This document shows positions 9,825 to 19,859 of a stretch of 64,000 nucleotides of DNA, piece by piece. Within the stretch, counting starts at the first letter, position 1, and every line of letters starts with the position of its first letter. Source of the stretch: Symsagittifera roscoffensis. Lineage: Eukaryota; Xenacoelomorpha; Acoela; Convolutidae. The notes below the pieces were generated by a model. The model was not told where the DNA came from, searched no databases, and worked only from the letters and a program-made list of their open reading frames with translations. The stretch covers positions 66,127,277-66,191,276 of the forward strand of contig NC_087066.1 of NCBI RefSeq assembly GCF_963678635.1. Direction: 5' to 3'. The position numbers were made by a program, and so were the translations under genes.

Positions 9825-11116
9825 TGCTTCGCTGTTTCTGCAGTTAGTTTGATTTGACTATATGCATATTTCAGGTCAAGTACCGTAAAAGACAATGTCC
9901 CAGTTGTTTTTGTAGTGACAATTTGACTCACCCCATCCAATAATTCATCTACATTTGGCATTTGTCTATTAATAGGCTTTGCGTCTAATGCCAATTTAAT
10001 GGAGTCGTCTTTTATCACTGTAATTACTATTGGAGCAATAAAACAGTCGCTTGTACATTTGTCTAGTTTCGTTATATGACCTTTCGATAACAATTTCGAT
10101 AACTCTGCCTGGACCTTGTCCTGCATATGAATAGGGGTTCTCCTACCTTTTTCTTGTATTGGACATAACGGGTACTTGAATTTTGTGTTAACCACATGAT
10201 TTTTTGACTTTCCCTGCCGGTCAAATTGGGAACTAAATTTTTGGTAAAATTGTTGTTTCATACCTTCTGACTGCTCGCAGAGTAGCACGTCAAACCTAGA
10301 TCTTTTTGATGGTGCTGGCCTTCGAGATGTATGAATTCCCATCTTTCCTTGTAGGTCTAGCCCCAGAATGCATCTTGCTCGTCGTTCTGTGATTAACAAA
10401 GATGCGTTTTTGACTTCCCAGCCTGCTGAACAAATACTGGCTCGTATTGCTCCCAATATCAAAGCTGGGTGATTGTTATAGTCCACAAACTGTGCTGACA
10501 GGTTCAGCTTCCCGGCTGGAATAAATTTTGTTTCTGATGATCCATCTAATAGTTGTTTGGCCGTGGTCCAGTTCAAGAATGAAGTTGGACTACCTGTGTC
10601 TATTGCCAAATTTATGATTTGATTGTTTACTCTCACCAACGCTTTCAGTGCTTTTATTTGATGCGACTGTGGATTTCTGCGTATATCAATATTCCATATA
10701 TCCTGAGTAACAGACTGAGGCTTCGTTTCGATGGCCATAATCTCGAACTCGTCGCATGAATCAGAGCTATGAATTAGATTACACTTTTCCTCTGAACTTG
10801 AAATTCCTTCTGTAACCTCGTTGACTTGTTGCCAACGGCACTTTTTGGCCAAATGGTTTGGTTTGTTAGTTTTTGCAAGTCTTTCCCATTGCCATACAGT
10901 TTTTAAATATCCCTCGCTGAATGTTCTTCCATATTTAGTGCACTGTTTTTGCTCTGGTCGAAATTTTGTATTCCTTTGCTCATTGGTTTTCTTCCTGAAT
11001 TGGTATTTATTTGGTCTTTTGAAGTTTTGACCCTTGTTCCCAACTGACATTATGGGTTCTTGCTTTACGTTAATCTGCGGCCCGGGAAATTGACCAATGT
11101 TTGTGTTTCCCGACAC
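9812..11116 (-). pseudogene. Gag C-end, aspartic protease and N-terminal RT of Gypsy-1
   Basis: A 434-residue frame. Near residues 58-100 a Cys/His region resembles a zinc knuckle but its first CxxC is broken (CTKYG). Near residue 175, LAIDTGSPTSFL is the retropepsin active-site DTG. From about residue 330 the RT fingers/palm appear: a proline/lysine approach segment, GHITKLDKCTSDCFIAPIV, and FTVLDLKYAYSQIKL (first catalytic Asp). The frame ends by frameshift in mid-palm. Confidence 0.8.
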
Positions 11117-11184
11117 TGATTTTCGGAACGCTTGTGTCGCTTGTTTACTCTGCTCAAACTTAATGGCTCAAACTTTAGAGTGTC

Positions 11185-11862
11185 CTATAAGGCAGTATTT
11201 TTCATTTTTGATATGAATAAGTCTCTGACTACTTCTTCTTCCAGCTCACTCAATTCAGCCGTGCCTGCCTGTGCAGTTAGTGCCGCATGAATTGATTCCA
11301 ACGTTTCTCTATTTTCTGGCTCTCTTGCGAATAACCTATATCGCTCATACGTGATTTTCTTTGTTTTTTCGAACGATATTTTTGCCAATCTCACCATATC
11401 CCTGAACTCAAGTTTTGATATTTCCGTGTGCCGGTTTTTTTGATTAAATTTCTTTTTTCCCTCAGTACCCAATGCCAGAAATAATCGAGGGGTGAGTCGT
11501 TTCTGTACTTCCTTATAAAAAACGTTATGAGCTACTTTGGGCCCGTGCTCCCTTCTTTCTTCATTTTCGAGAATAACTTTATCCCTTATTAGTCTGTCTC
11601 TTGCTTCCCTGTCCGTTACTGCCTGTGCATCTTCATTTGTTCCTGGAGTCTCTGAACGAGGAAGTGGTTCTTCAATAACTGCTTTTGGGTCTTCTACTAA
11701 TATCTTAGGATTCACGTTTGCTTTTACCGTCACCGCTAACAAAAATTAGTCAAATCAAATTTTGAAATTCCACGGAGGATCCGAACTTGCTGATGTCGAG
11801 AAAACAGGAATGCCTATGTCCGTTCGGTTGTCCTGTGTCATGAATCCTGCTGGCTGCGCCAT
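11185..11862 (-). pseudogene. Gag of Gypsy-1 (frameshifted)
   Basis: An ATG at 11862 opens a short frame (MAQPAGF...DPPWNFK) whose end resembles the start of Gypsy capsid regions. A frame change near 11.75 kb leads into a 185-residue charged, helical frame (11185-11742) with many Glu/Arg/Lys residues. The downstream stop separates it from the protease frame by about 70 bp. Gag would form the particle around the element RNA. Assignment rests on position and composition, since gag is weakly conserved. Confidence 0.6.
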
Positions 11863-12155
11863 GTGGTAAGGGATAGAATGGTATAATACTGGTGTGAAAA
11901 CAATGTCGGTTTCAAGATGTAAATTTGAACTTTGAAACTATTTCTTTTGGTTTTCTCTAAAAGCTTTCAGGTCAGACCGAATTCCGTATCTACCGTATGG
12001 AGATCTGCCTCTCATATGAATCGCCTCAGTGATCAACACTGAACAACCTTGATATAATAACAATATATGATTACAGATAGCAATATGAAACTCAGGGTTA
12101 GTGTACAGCAAGGTTAACATATAATTAATGCACATGCAAATGTGCTGTACCACAA
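11863..12155. other. Flank of Gypsy-1, nothing recognised
   Basis: AT-rich; would be leader/LTR territory of Gypsy-1 but no terminal TG...CA repeat or tRNA primer site was identified. Confidence 0.4.
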
Positions 12156-12378
12156 CTCATATAAAATAAATTTCAATCGGTCTATTGATTTCGTGCTACA
12201 AACAAATCAACCATCAACTTGCGTTTGCTGGCGTCTTTTTGTAGCGTTTAACCGTTTTTGCTTGGGGGAGCTCAAAGGGTCATAAGGGGGGGCGGGGGGT
12301 TTGGGAGAGATTGCTCGGATCAAGTTAACATCCTCCCCCCCCCCCAAAGGGAACAAATTAAGACCCTCCGCCCCAGCT
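12156..12378 (+). repeat. Dispersed repeat DR1, copy 1
   Basis: Shares with 13047-13265 the blocks ACTCATATAAA, TCGGTCTATTGATT, GTGCTACAAACAAATCAACC, GTCTTTTTGTAGCGTTTAAC and ATCAAGTTAACATCCTC. The two copies lie about 890 bp apart in the same orientation. This copy has expanded G and C runs (GGGGGGGCGGGGGGTTTGGG and a long C-run near 12330). Confidence 0.85.
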
Positions 12379-12394
12379 TTAAAAACATCCGACC

Positions 12395-12458
12395 CTGCCC
12401 AGGTTTGAACCGTCTTGTTTTGTTGCAGAACTCCTTCCCTAACTCTACGCTACAGATC
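12395..12458 (-). mobile_element. tRNA-derived SINE head
   Basis: On the minus strand TAGCGTAGAGTTAGGG (A-box-like) is followed after about 30 nt by GGTTCAAACCTG, a very good B box. This is the most tRNA-like of the SINE heads in the window, but a full cloverleaf with paired acceptor arms is not seen. Confidence 0.5.
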
Positions 12459-12479
12459 CATAATAAAATTGAAGCTTAA

Positions 12480-13046
12480 GTGCTATTTGTAATATAATAG
12501 TCTGTGTTAATATTCTTGGTATTGGCTGTACTTCATAGCTGGTTATTGATCAAAATGAACACATTTTGTCGCAACAAAATTTGCTACTTAGGCTGGAAAA
12601 AACACAAGTTAATCAGAGAAGAAAATTTGGATCAATTGAGCAATCTCCCCTCCCCTTTTTTCGCGTGGGGCTGGGGGGAGGGGGGCATATAGCTCAATAG
12701 GTACTTGAGACATGTTTATAGCCACTTAAAAATAGTTTGTAGGATAAAAAATCATAAAACAGATTTTCCAACGAATGTGGAAAGCCAAAATTTACAATAT
12801 CGAAGCACAAAAATTTCATTCAGTGAAAAAAGAATCAATAAAACAGGCATATAAAGCGACTTTTTCGGTCCTAAAAGGACAAAAAAACTATTGCGAGTAA
12901 TAATAAGGTGCTGCAGAGAACCGTTTTGGCTATTCAAATAGGCTTTCCTCGATGAGGCTATGGTCTCTTAAACAAAAATTTGCAAAAAAAATTTTTTTTT
13001 AAATATATTTCGGTTTTTTTTTCTTTTTCAAAACTTTTTTTGATAC
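12480..13046. other. Gap between DR1 copies, with an inverted partner of 15.15 kb
   Basis: Mostly featureless AT-rich DNA. Sequence 12605-12665 reads, on the opposite strand, like 15148-15212 (GATTGCTCAATTGATCC followed by TTTTCTTCTCT), so the two are inverted repeats 2.5 kb apart. A G-rich run (GGGGCTGGGGGGAGGGGGG) ends at about 12688. Confidence 0.5.
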
Positions 13047-13265
13047 TCATATAAATAAACTTCAGTCGGTCTATTGATTGCGTGCTACAAACAAATCAAC
13101 CTTCTACTTGCGTTTGCTGACGTCTTTTTGTAGCGTTTAACCGTTTTTGCTTGAAGGGAGATAGCTCAATTGGTCATAAAGGGTGGTGGGAGATTGCTCG
13201 GATCAAGTTAACATCCTCATTCCCCACCAAATTGACCAATTGAAGATCCTCCGCCCCACCGTTTA
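13047..13265 (+). repeat. Dispersed repeat DR1, copy 2
   Basis: Second copy of the repeat at 12156. Here the internal segment reads TAGCTCAATTGGTCATAAAG, a good tRNA A-box-like start, with a weak B-box-like GCTCGGATCAA about 30 nt on. DR1 may therefore also be tRNA-derived, on the plus strand. Confidence 0.8.
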
Positions 13266-13309
13266 ATTTAAATTAAACTAGCGTTTAACGCACATCCGGT
13301 GCATCGAAA

Positions 13310-14830
13310 TTTTTCGACAACTCATGAAAAACCGCATATATTGGAAACAACATCTGCGAACTTTTAGTGTACTGACTGCACCCAATTACAGGGTTGGTGA
13401 TTTCGAACTTTTTGTTTTTTTTAAATTCCCATTTTAAAAGCAACATCTCGAAAACTTATTGGGCTTCTGGAGAAATTTGGAGGCCAGATTTGCAACCACT
13501 GAGAGTCCCTGAGAGCACCCTACTATAGGGTTGGGAGTTCAAAATTTTGTGAATTTTTTTATACCTGTTTCCCGAAAAAAAAATTGAAAAAAACGTCTTG
13601 TCTCGGAAACTAAAAGGATAAGGATTTAAGCATTCATAATAAGAGGCAAGATTTGAGACGCCTGGGTTTACGCTGAAAATAAGGTTGTATCTTCATCAAG
13701 TTAGTAGTTTTAAATTTTTGAATTTCTTTTTAGAGCAGATCCTTGAGAAATTTAGAAAAAATCAATAACGTCACATCTCGGAAATTAAAAGCATTTGAGA
13801 AGTCGCATGTGGCAAGATTTGCAAATCTTTAGAGTACCCTGACAACGCTGAACTTTAGCGTTGGGAATTCCAAATTTTGAAAAATAATTAATTTAAACTT
13901 TCTGAAAAATTTTGAAAAAATCACAAAACGTCATATCTCGAAAACTACCAGAATTTGAGCAGTCATATTAGGAGGCAAGATTCGCAATCCTTGAGAGTAC
14001 TCTGACAGGACCTAACAACAGGGTTGGGAATTTCAGATTTTTAAAAATTAATAATAATTAAAGTTTTCTGAAAATTTTTGAAAAAGTCACAAAAAAACAC
14101 GTCATATCTCGAAAATTACAAAGAATTGAGCAGTCATATTTGGAGGCAAGAATCGCAATCCTTGATAGTATTCTGACAGTACCCAACTACAGGGTTGGGA
14201 ATTTCAGATTTTGAAAAATAATAATTTTAAGTTTCTGAAAATTTTTGAAAAAATCACTAAAAACGACATATCTCGAAAACTACAAGGATTTGAGCAGTTA
14301 TATTTGGAGACAGGACTTACAATCCTTGATAGTACGCTGAAAGTACCCAACTACAGGGGTTAGGAATTTCAGATTTTCAAAAAATAATAATTTAAGTTTT
14401 CTGAAAATTTTTGAAAAAATCAGAAAAAACGTCATATCTCGAAAACTACGAAGACTTGAGCAGTCATACTTGGAGGCAAGATGCCCAACCTTTGAGAGTA
14501 CTCTGACAGGACCGAACTACAGGGTTGGGAATTTCAGATTTTTAAAAAATAATAATTTAAGTTTTCTGAAAATTTCTGAAAAGATCACAAAAAACGTCAT
14601 ATCTCGAAAACTACAAAGAATTGAGCAGTCATATTTGGAGGCAAGACTCGCAATCCTTGATAATACTCTGACAGTACCCAACTGCAGGGTTGGGAACTTC
14701 AAGTTTTGTAAATTATTTTGTTATTCGAAATTTCTGAAAATTTTTGAAAAAATCTCAAAAATCGTCTTATCTCGTTAACTAAAATGATTCGGCATTCAAA
14801 ATTGGAGGCCAAATTCGCAACCCCTAATTA
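13310..14830 (+). repeat. Satellite-like tandem array, unit about 145-170 bp, about 9 units
   Basis: Each unit contains the box ATCTCGAAAACTA (or close variants, near 13447, 13600, 13776, 13936, 14106, 14271, 14440, 14603 and 14771) and, about 85 nt later, CAGGGTTGGGAATTTC. Between them lie GAGGCAAGA and CTTGAGAGTACTCTGACAG. Unit length drifts because of A/T-run indels, and outer units are the most diverged, as usual for an ageing array. Open frames across it are by-products of the repeat. Confidence 0.9.
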
Positions 14831-15000
14831 GATATTGGGCAGCTGAATTTAAACTCGGTAAAATAACTACTAAAATCAAATTGGAAAATCGAAAAAAAAA
14901 TTCTTAACCATTGCAATAGACGATATAGCTTAAACAAGCAAAAATAATACGTTGAAAAAGCTTAAACATGGGGAGATAGTGAAGCCCGCATTTAAATATA

Positions 15001-15022
15001 TAATAGATAGATAGATAGATTT
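15001..15022 (+). repeat. (GATA)n microsatellite
   Basis: TAATAGATAGATAGATAGAT, about four perfect GATA units beside an AT stretch. Confidence 0.9.
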
Positions 15023-15088
15023 GCTAAGCGCTGCGTGCAAAATGGTATAAAATGGTCTATTCTGATTGACTGAAAAATCGAACTCAGA

Positions 15089-15167
15089 ACCAAGTTAACA
15101 TCCTCCCCCTAAACGTATTTGGGGGAGGGGAAGGGGGTGGGGAGAGGGGGGAGGATGTTAAATTGGT
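15089..15167. other. Inverted repeat enclosing a G-rich, G4-capable run
   Basis: ACCAAGTTAACATCCTCCCC (15089-15108) is matched at 15148-15167 by its reverse complement with one mismatch. The loop (15121-15153) is nearly pure purine with six G-runs of four to six, ideal for a G-quadruplex on the plus strand. The arm sequence also occurs in DR1, so this is a rearranged member of that repeat. Confidence 0.8.
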
Positions 15168-15773
15168 CCGATTGCTCAATTGATCCGAAAATCTCACAGA
15201 GAAGAAAATCTTGTTTCCAATCGGCATCAGATTTGTTGCAAATTAGCACACGCTTCGATTTTGTTTTTGAGAGGGAAACAAAAGATTAAAACAAATTGTA
15301 TGACACTGAGTATGAAACAATTCATTTCACAGCACCATACGGAACGGAATATGTTTTTGTATTGTTTAATCGAAAGAAAGCAAGTTAGTTATCAAAAAAT
15401 TTGTTTAAGTCTAGCATTCAGTCACGTCTGAAACAGCAGAGAACAAGTTCACATCATTTACATATGCAATGAAATTTTTCCTGAATAATCTAGTAGCAAT
15501 TAAAGCAAAGGAAGAATAAATTGTAATCGCATAATCAGACCATATAATCACTTATAATTTCCATTTTAGTTATATGTTGGCAAGAATGAAGACTCACTCG
15601 AGGGCAAAATTTGGAGGAAGATAAAATTATCGATCACAACGAAAAATCTTTCGAATTTTTCAATTGAGCCAATCTATCTGAAAATGACAGCCTCGAGCCC
15701 TAATTCGGAGCCTCAAGGCTTGAATGCATTTTTTCACCAAAAAAATCTGATCTCACAATGATTTGATGTTAAT

Positions 15774-15863
15774 TGCGAAGAATCGCAATTTTTCACGGCA
15801 CATTTATAGAAAGTCTGCTGCGAAGAAATCGCAATTTTTTACGGCACATTTATAGAAAGTCTG
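15774..15863 (+). repeat. Tandem repeat, 45 bp x 2
   Basis: Two copies of TGCGAAGAA.TCGCAATTTTT.ACGGCACATTTATAGAAAGTCTGC start at 15774 and 15819; a third begins at 15864 and degenerates at once. Each unit holds the small palindrome GCGAAGAATCGC. Confidence 0.85.
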
Positions 15864-16580
15864 CTGCGAAAAATCAAAGGGAAAGGAACCATTAAGCGGA
15901 CGACGGAAACTGCCTTGACATTGAGAGACCTAACTAACGATTGTCATGTGAACAGATATTATTCAAGGAGTTATCAAGGTCACTGAAAAACAAATCTGAG
16001 ACAATTCTGGCTTGAAATAATTCACTTTCAAAAATACTATGAATCCTGCCCAAATTCGAAAATTTTCCGAAAATACAAAAATCATTATCATTACCAAATA
16101 TTCTACAGATAATGAGTTCAAGACCAAACTTGGACATGTTTATCTCCGTTACAAATTTGAGCTGGTCTATTTGAGAAGCTAGCGAATATGTTTCTGGCTG
16201 ATGTGTGTTCAATTCTTGGATAGTGTTACCGCCAAATCCTGCCTATAATTTGATTTACAATTCAGAGGCAACAACATTGCCACAATTCATGCATGATTAG
16301 ATTTTACGCTCTTTCACTCGTTTAATTCGCCAATTCCATTTGAAGTTAAATAACAACTTCGTATCTCGACTCATATATAACCTTTACAGTAAAATTTACC
16401 CTAAAATATACAAAGAGAAAGAAAAAGAAATTAACAACCAATCAAAAAACGTCTACAAAATCCTTACAATTTCCCTAACATATTCCACATTTCAACGGAT
16501 ACTGAAAAACGCACAAAATCGAATTCTACTGAGATCTACTTTTTTCTTATTTGATTTTTCAATAATTTTTATCGCAACAA
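15864..16580. other. 5' flank of the GPCR gene
   Basis: AT-rich. A TATA-like CATATATAACC lies at about 16371, 210 bp upstream of the receptor ATG; no supporting initiator was recognised. Longer frames here lack coding character. Confidence 0.3.
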
Positions 16581-17022
16581 ATGACATCAACACTCTTTAC
16601 TCTGGCTTTGTTTTCATTGCCGCTAATTGGCGTGACTTTAAATGGCTCCATAATTTTGAGCCTGCTGCGTAAGAAACAGATGAACAAAATAGCAAACATT
16701 TTCTTCTTCAACCAAGCTCTTGCAGATGTTCTTTTCTTGTCGCTACTTCCCTTCATCAGTCTTGAATTCTATCTTCAAGACTGGCCATTCGGAGAGATGT
16801 CGTGCCAGACACTTATAGTTCTGGACTCTATGAACCAGTTCTCAAGCGTGTTTCTCTTAACTGTTATGTCTGTCGACCGCTACTTCTGTCTGTCGCGACC
16901 TCTTACCAGGATGCAGTTCCGAACCAAAAACTACGCCTGGCTTCTATCCCTCGCAACTTGGATCCTATCATGTCTGCTTTGCTGCCCTCTTTGGTTCTTC
17001 AGCCAGTCGTATGGAAGCCCAG
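16581..17022 (+). CDS. Rhodopsin-class GPCR, exon 1 (TM1-TM4)
   Basis: Encodes residues 1-147 of a predicted 408-residue seven-helix receptor. Visible class A landmarks are Asn21 in TM1, the LAD motif with Asp49 in TM2, Cys75 at the top of TM3, DRY at 99-101 and the TM4 Trp. Flow of the TM2-TM3 region (DWPFGEMSC) resembles the somatostatin/opioid/allatostatin-C group of peptide receptors. The exon ends at a good donor, CCCAG then GTAACT, in phase 1. The start is the first in-frame Met and leaves only about six residues before TM1; no acceptor lies just upstream, so an unusually short extracellular tail is likely unless a separate 5' exon exists. It would act at the plasma membrane through G proteins; the ligand is unknown. 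Confidence 0.85.
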
Positions 17023-17218
17023 GTAACTAAATTTTTTACGGCTCAAACAAGTTTTCAACCTATAAACGCTAAACAAATTTGTGTATAAAAAGTTTGGCTC
17101 TAAATTTTTTCAAAATCAGAGCCCTTTGCAATGGTTTTTTCTGCTGGTGACTTAACGACTGATAGATAATAAATCCTATCTTTTTGTTCGCGTCTGTCTG
17201 ATCTCTCTCATACTTTAG

Positions 17219-18003
17219 AAGATGCAGAGTCAGATGCATCGGAGAAATGCTACTTCCTCGAAAGTGAAGATTCTAATTCAGCCAACCAATACAAAGTGTT
17301 CACACTCTACGCGTTCACCGTCGGCTTCCTCGCCCCTCTGCTCGTAATTTCAGTCGCCAATTACTCCATCCTGGGCCACATCAACAGGAGCAGCAAATCA
17401 AAAGCAGCTGACAGCTACCAGCCTCGGATCCACACTCCTAACCAGAACAGTGATAACGAGAAACGGAAGAAGACTTGCGTCATAGTTGTCATTTGCACTG
17501 TCATTTTTGCAGTATGCTGGCTGCCACTCTATCTCTTTCTCATTCATGTTTATTTCTTCGCCAGCAATCAAACAGAAGTACAGTCCACAACTCAGCTTCC
17601 TTCCTCGTATATCGATTCAAACTCAACAACAATCACCCTTGTGAGTGGACAACTGGAGATAATGGAGACTGACCAAGCTCCTTTAGACACGACTAATGAC
17701 ACCATCCGAATGGCCTGTTTACTGTTAAGCTACTGCAATGGTATGTTGAATCCCCTCGTTTTACTGGTCATGTCTAGTTCTGTTCGAGCAAATATTCCAT
17801 TCTTTTGCTCGAGATCCAGTACATCCCCAAATAGCCACAGTCACCGCAACCAACGTCCTACAGTGAAAGATCCACGCAAAGATAGTGCAAGTGCGACTAC
17901 AGTTCAGAAAATAAGGGGTACGGCGAAGGAATCAAGTCGAGTAATTAACCAATTCAATATTGAAGACAATGCGAATCAAAAAAAGAAATCGAGTTACGTT
18001 TGA
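17219..18003 (+). CDS. Rhodopsin-class GPCR, exon 2 (ECL2-TM7 and tail)
   Basis: Follows a 196-bp GT-AG intron (17023-17218; acceptor TACTTTAG) and joins exon 1 in frame. It supplies Cys158 in the second extracellular loop (partner of Cys75), TM5, a basic third loop ending KRKK, the TM6 motif CWLP at 247-250, an Asn/Thr-rich third extracellular loop with several possible N-glycosylation sites, and TM7. The usual NPxxY of TM7 is NPLVL (325-329), lacking the Tyr that normally takes part in activation. The tail is Ser/Thr/Lys-rich and hydrophilic and ends at TGA 18001. Peptide receptor is the best guess; an orphan lineage-specific receptor is equally possible. Confidence 0.85.
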
Positions 18004-18675
18004 AAGGAAACAATCACTTTACCATTGTGCAATATATTTTATGAATGATCATCAATACATAGGCACAGAAGTTAACCAGATTACTTATAAAAATATATTT
18101 TAACGTTTTAGTGTTGCAAGAAAATGAAATTTTTTGAGATGGCCGGGTTATTTAATTAAAGGTGAAAGCAGACGTCTGCTGCAAGGAAACTAAATGCGGA
18201 AATTTTGTACCATTTTCCATTTCTCAACACGGAAAAATTTCTGGCATTTTATTGACCTAAAAGAGAGCTCAAGTTACGACAGTGGTTCATTGTCATAAAT
18301 CACTCGAATTTATCTGATGTTAACTTGCGTCAACTTATTTTGCGCGCTAAAACAATCAAACAGGTTGCTTCTCACCCTCGTTGATCACCACAATTACAGG
18401 CTCTTATTTAACAGCTGCAAAATATCCATAAAAAACATGCATCTGTCAAACCAAAAATTAAGAAAAAGATATAAAAACACTTGCTATTGTAACTACAGCA
18501 GAAACCAAACTTCTCAAAATATGTGATACATTGCATAGCAAGATAGCGGATAGAAAAACGTTTTTCTCGTTTTACCTTGACGCTCGTCGGGAAACAAATG
18601 TCCGGAAACAATGAAAAGCATGAACTTATAAACTCGAAACTTTTACGCCACACCCCTCCTGTATCAAAATCAAAA
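18004..18675. other. 3' flank of GPCR gene
   Basis: AT-rich and gene-free. No canonical AATAAA lies in the first 150 bp; AT-rich variants such as AATATATTTTA could serve. Nothing else is recognised. Confidence 0.35.
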
Positions 18676-18985
18676 CATAGAGGCGAAGCTGAGCTTCGTA
18701 CCACTCGCGATACAATAACTATAGGATTAAAACAGCGAGACATTCAAAAAATATCACAGAAGACTTCGAACAATTGTTATTGCTAAAGAAACAGCTAGAA
18801 TAACAAAAAAATGAAAATCAAGTTATTTTTTAATGTTGAAATATATTTAGATTTTTTAAGAGTTCCAAGTGGCGTTAAATATGAGCATTCAAAAACATTA
18901 AATTTGGGGACTAAATTCAAAAACTGAAATTTTAGGTAAACCAATAAAGCCGACAGCCAATTAATTGAAAACCAACCAAAAATGT
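18676..18985. repeat. Dispersed repeat, copy 2 (partner at 5.94 kb)
   Basis: Begins ACATAGAGGCGAAGCTGAGC and runs through GCGATACAATAACTATAGGAT to AAAGCCGACAGCCAATTAAT, matching the order of blocks at 5941-6290 in the same orientation. Confidence 0.6.
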
Positions 18986-19140
18986 GACGCAAAATCTTAT
19001 CTGAAAAAATACAAGTACTGCCAAAATAATATCCACGAACGCTATATATGTACTGAAATCAAGCTGTAATACTCAATTCGCAAATTAAATCGAGAGCTTA
19101 ATCGAAAGCCGAAAAATCATAATATCGATTTTGAAGCGAA

Positions 19141-19184
19141 CTATCGATAATTTAACTATCGATAATAATTCGAACTATCGATAA
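19141..19184. promoter_or_regulatory. Three CTATCGATAA sites (DRE-like palindromes)
   Basis: CTATCGATAA at 19141, 19156 and 19175, with ATATCGAT just before at 19122. TATCGATA is the DREF/BEAF element in insects. Here it may simply be a local repeat; no gene start is adjacent. Confidence 0.35.
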
Positions 19185-19372
19185 AAAAACTAGATGTATC
19201 AAAATGAATGAAGATAGTTTTGAAAAAGCATGCCCAGACAAAAAAATGCAAAAATAGCATAGGAACAAAATTGACCAAGCGGTAACAAACCAGAAAACAC
19301 CTCAGCAGAAACCTTTCCTGTCGGAAAAAAATGTTCTCCCTTCTCAGAAAACATACGCACACTAAAACATTT

Positions 19373-19414
19373 TCGTTCATCAAACGACGCCATTCGTTCA
19401 TCAAACGACGCCAT
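19373..19414 (+). repeat. Perfect 21-bp tandem duplication
   Basis: TCGTTCATCAAACGACGCCAT occurs twice head to tail. Each unit contains the palindrome-like TCGTT...AACGA. Confidence 0.9.
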
Positions 19415-19627
19415 GCTTAAGCTGTGTCATCACATTTAGCCTAATTGTTGTGATAAACTTATTAAATAGTTTCAGGTCATATGTTTCTACGAGGTAGCCG
19501 TGGTTGCCTCATTTTTCAATGATCCACATTATTGGTGCAAGTTCTCTATATCACGCCCTTCACCCGAAGAACAGTGACGATCAGGAACTCATCCAACTAG
19601 CTGACCAATTGCGAAATTATATCCTCT

Positions 19628-19747
19628 TAAGAACTGGACTTCATTGTCCCGGTCTTTTCTCCCCAATTTAAGAACTGGACTTTGTTGTCCCGGTCTTATA
19701 TCCCCTGACTAAGAACTGGACTTTGTTGTCCAGGTCTTAGACTCTAA
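19628..19747 (+). repeat. Three 41-bp tandem repeats in the LINE 5' UTR, each a hairpin
   Basis: Units start at 19628, 19669 and 19710, each TAAGAACTGGACTT.(G)TTGTCC.GGTCTT. Within each unit AAGAACTGGAC and GTCC(C/A)GGTCTT can pair around a 6-nt loop. Repeated 5' UTR monomers act as promoters in some LINEs; that role is inferred here. Confidence 0.85.
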
Positions 19748-19859
19748 GACTTAACCTATCTCTATCTCTATTACTACTTCGATCTAGTATTTGTTCTATA
19801 AGTTTATCACATCATCTCAAGAAAACACCCTTAAAACCTACAAGCGAACATTAATCAAA

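Larger units (their letters stand above)
6600..11862 (-). mobile_element. Degenerate Ty3/Gypsy LTR retrotransposon (Gypsy-1)
   Basis: In minus orientation the order is gag, protease, reverse transcriptase, RNase H, integrase, the Ty3/Gypsy order. Coding homology continues left of the integrase ORF to about 6.6 kb. At least four frameshifts or stops split pol and one splits gag, so this copy is dead. No matching LTR pair was found by eye in 6.2-6.6 kb versus 11.87-12.3 kb; either the LTRs are too diverged or the ends are truncated. Confidence 0.85.

Noticed and set aside
14470-14778. 102-codon ORF in the satellite array
   Set aside because: It spans two repeat units and its protein is itself a repeat of the unit; no coding bias.
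16340-16672. 110-codon ORF before the GPCR
   Set aside because: Asn/Ile/Lys-rich translation of AT-rich DNA that overlaps the receptor start in another frame.
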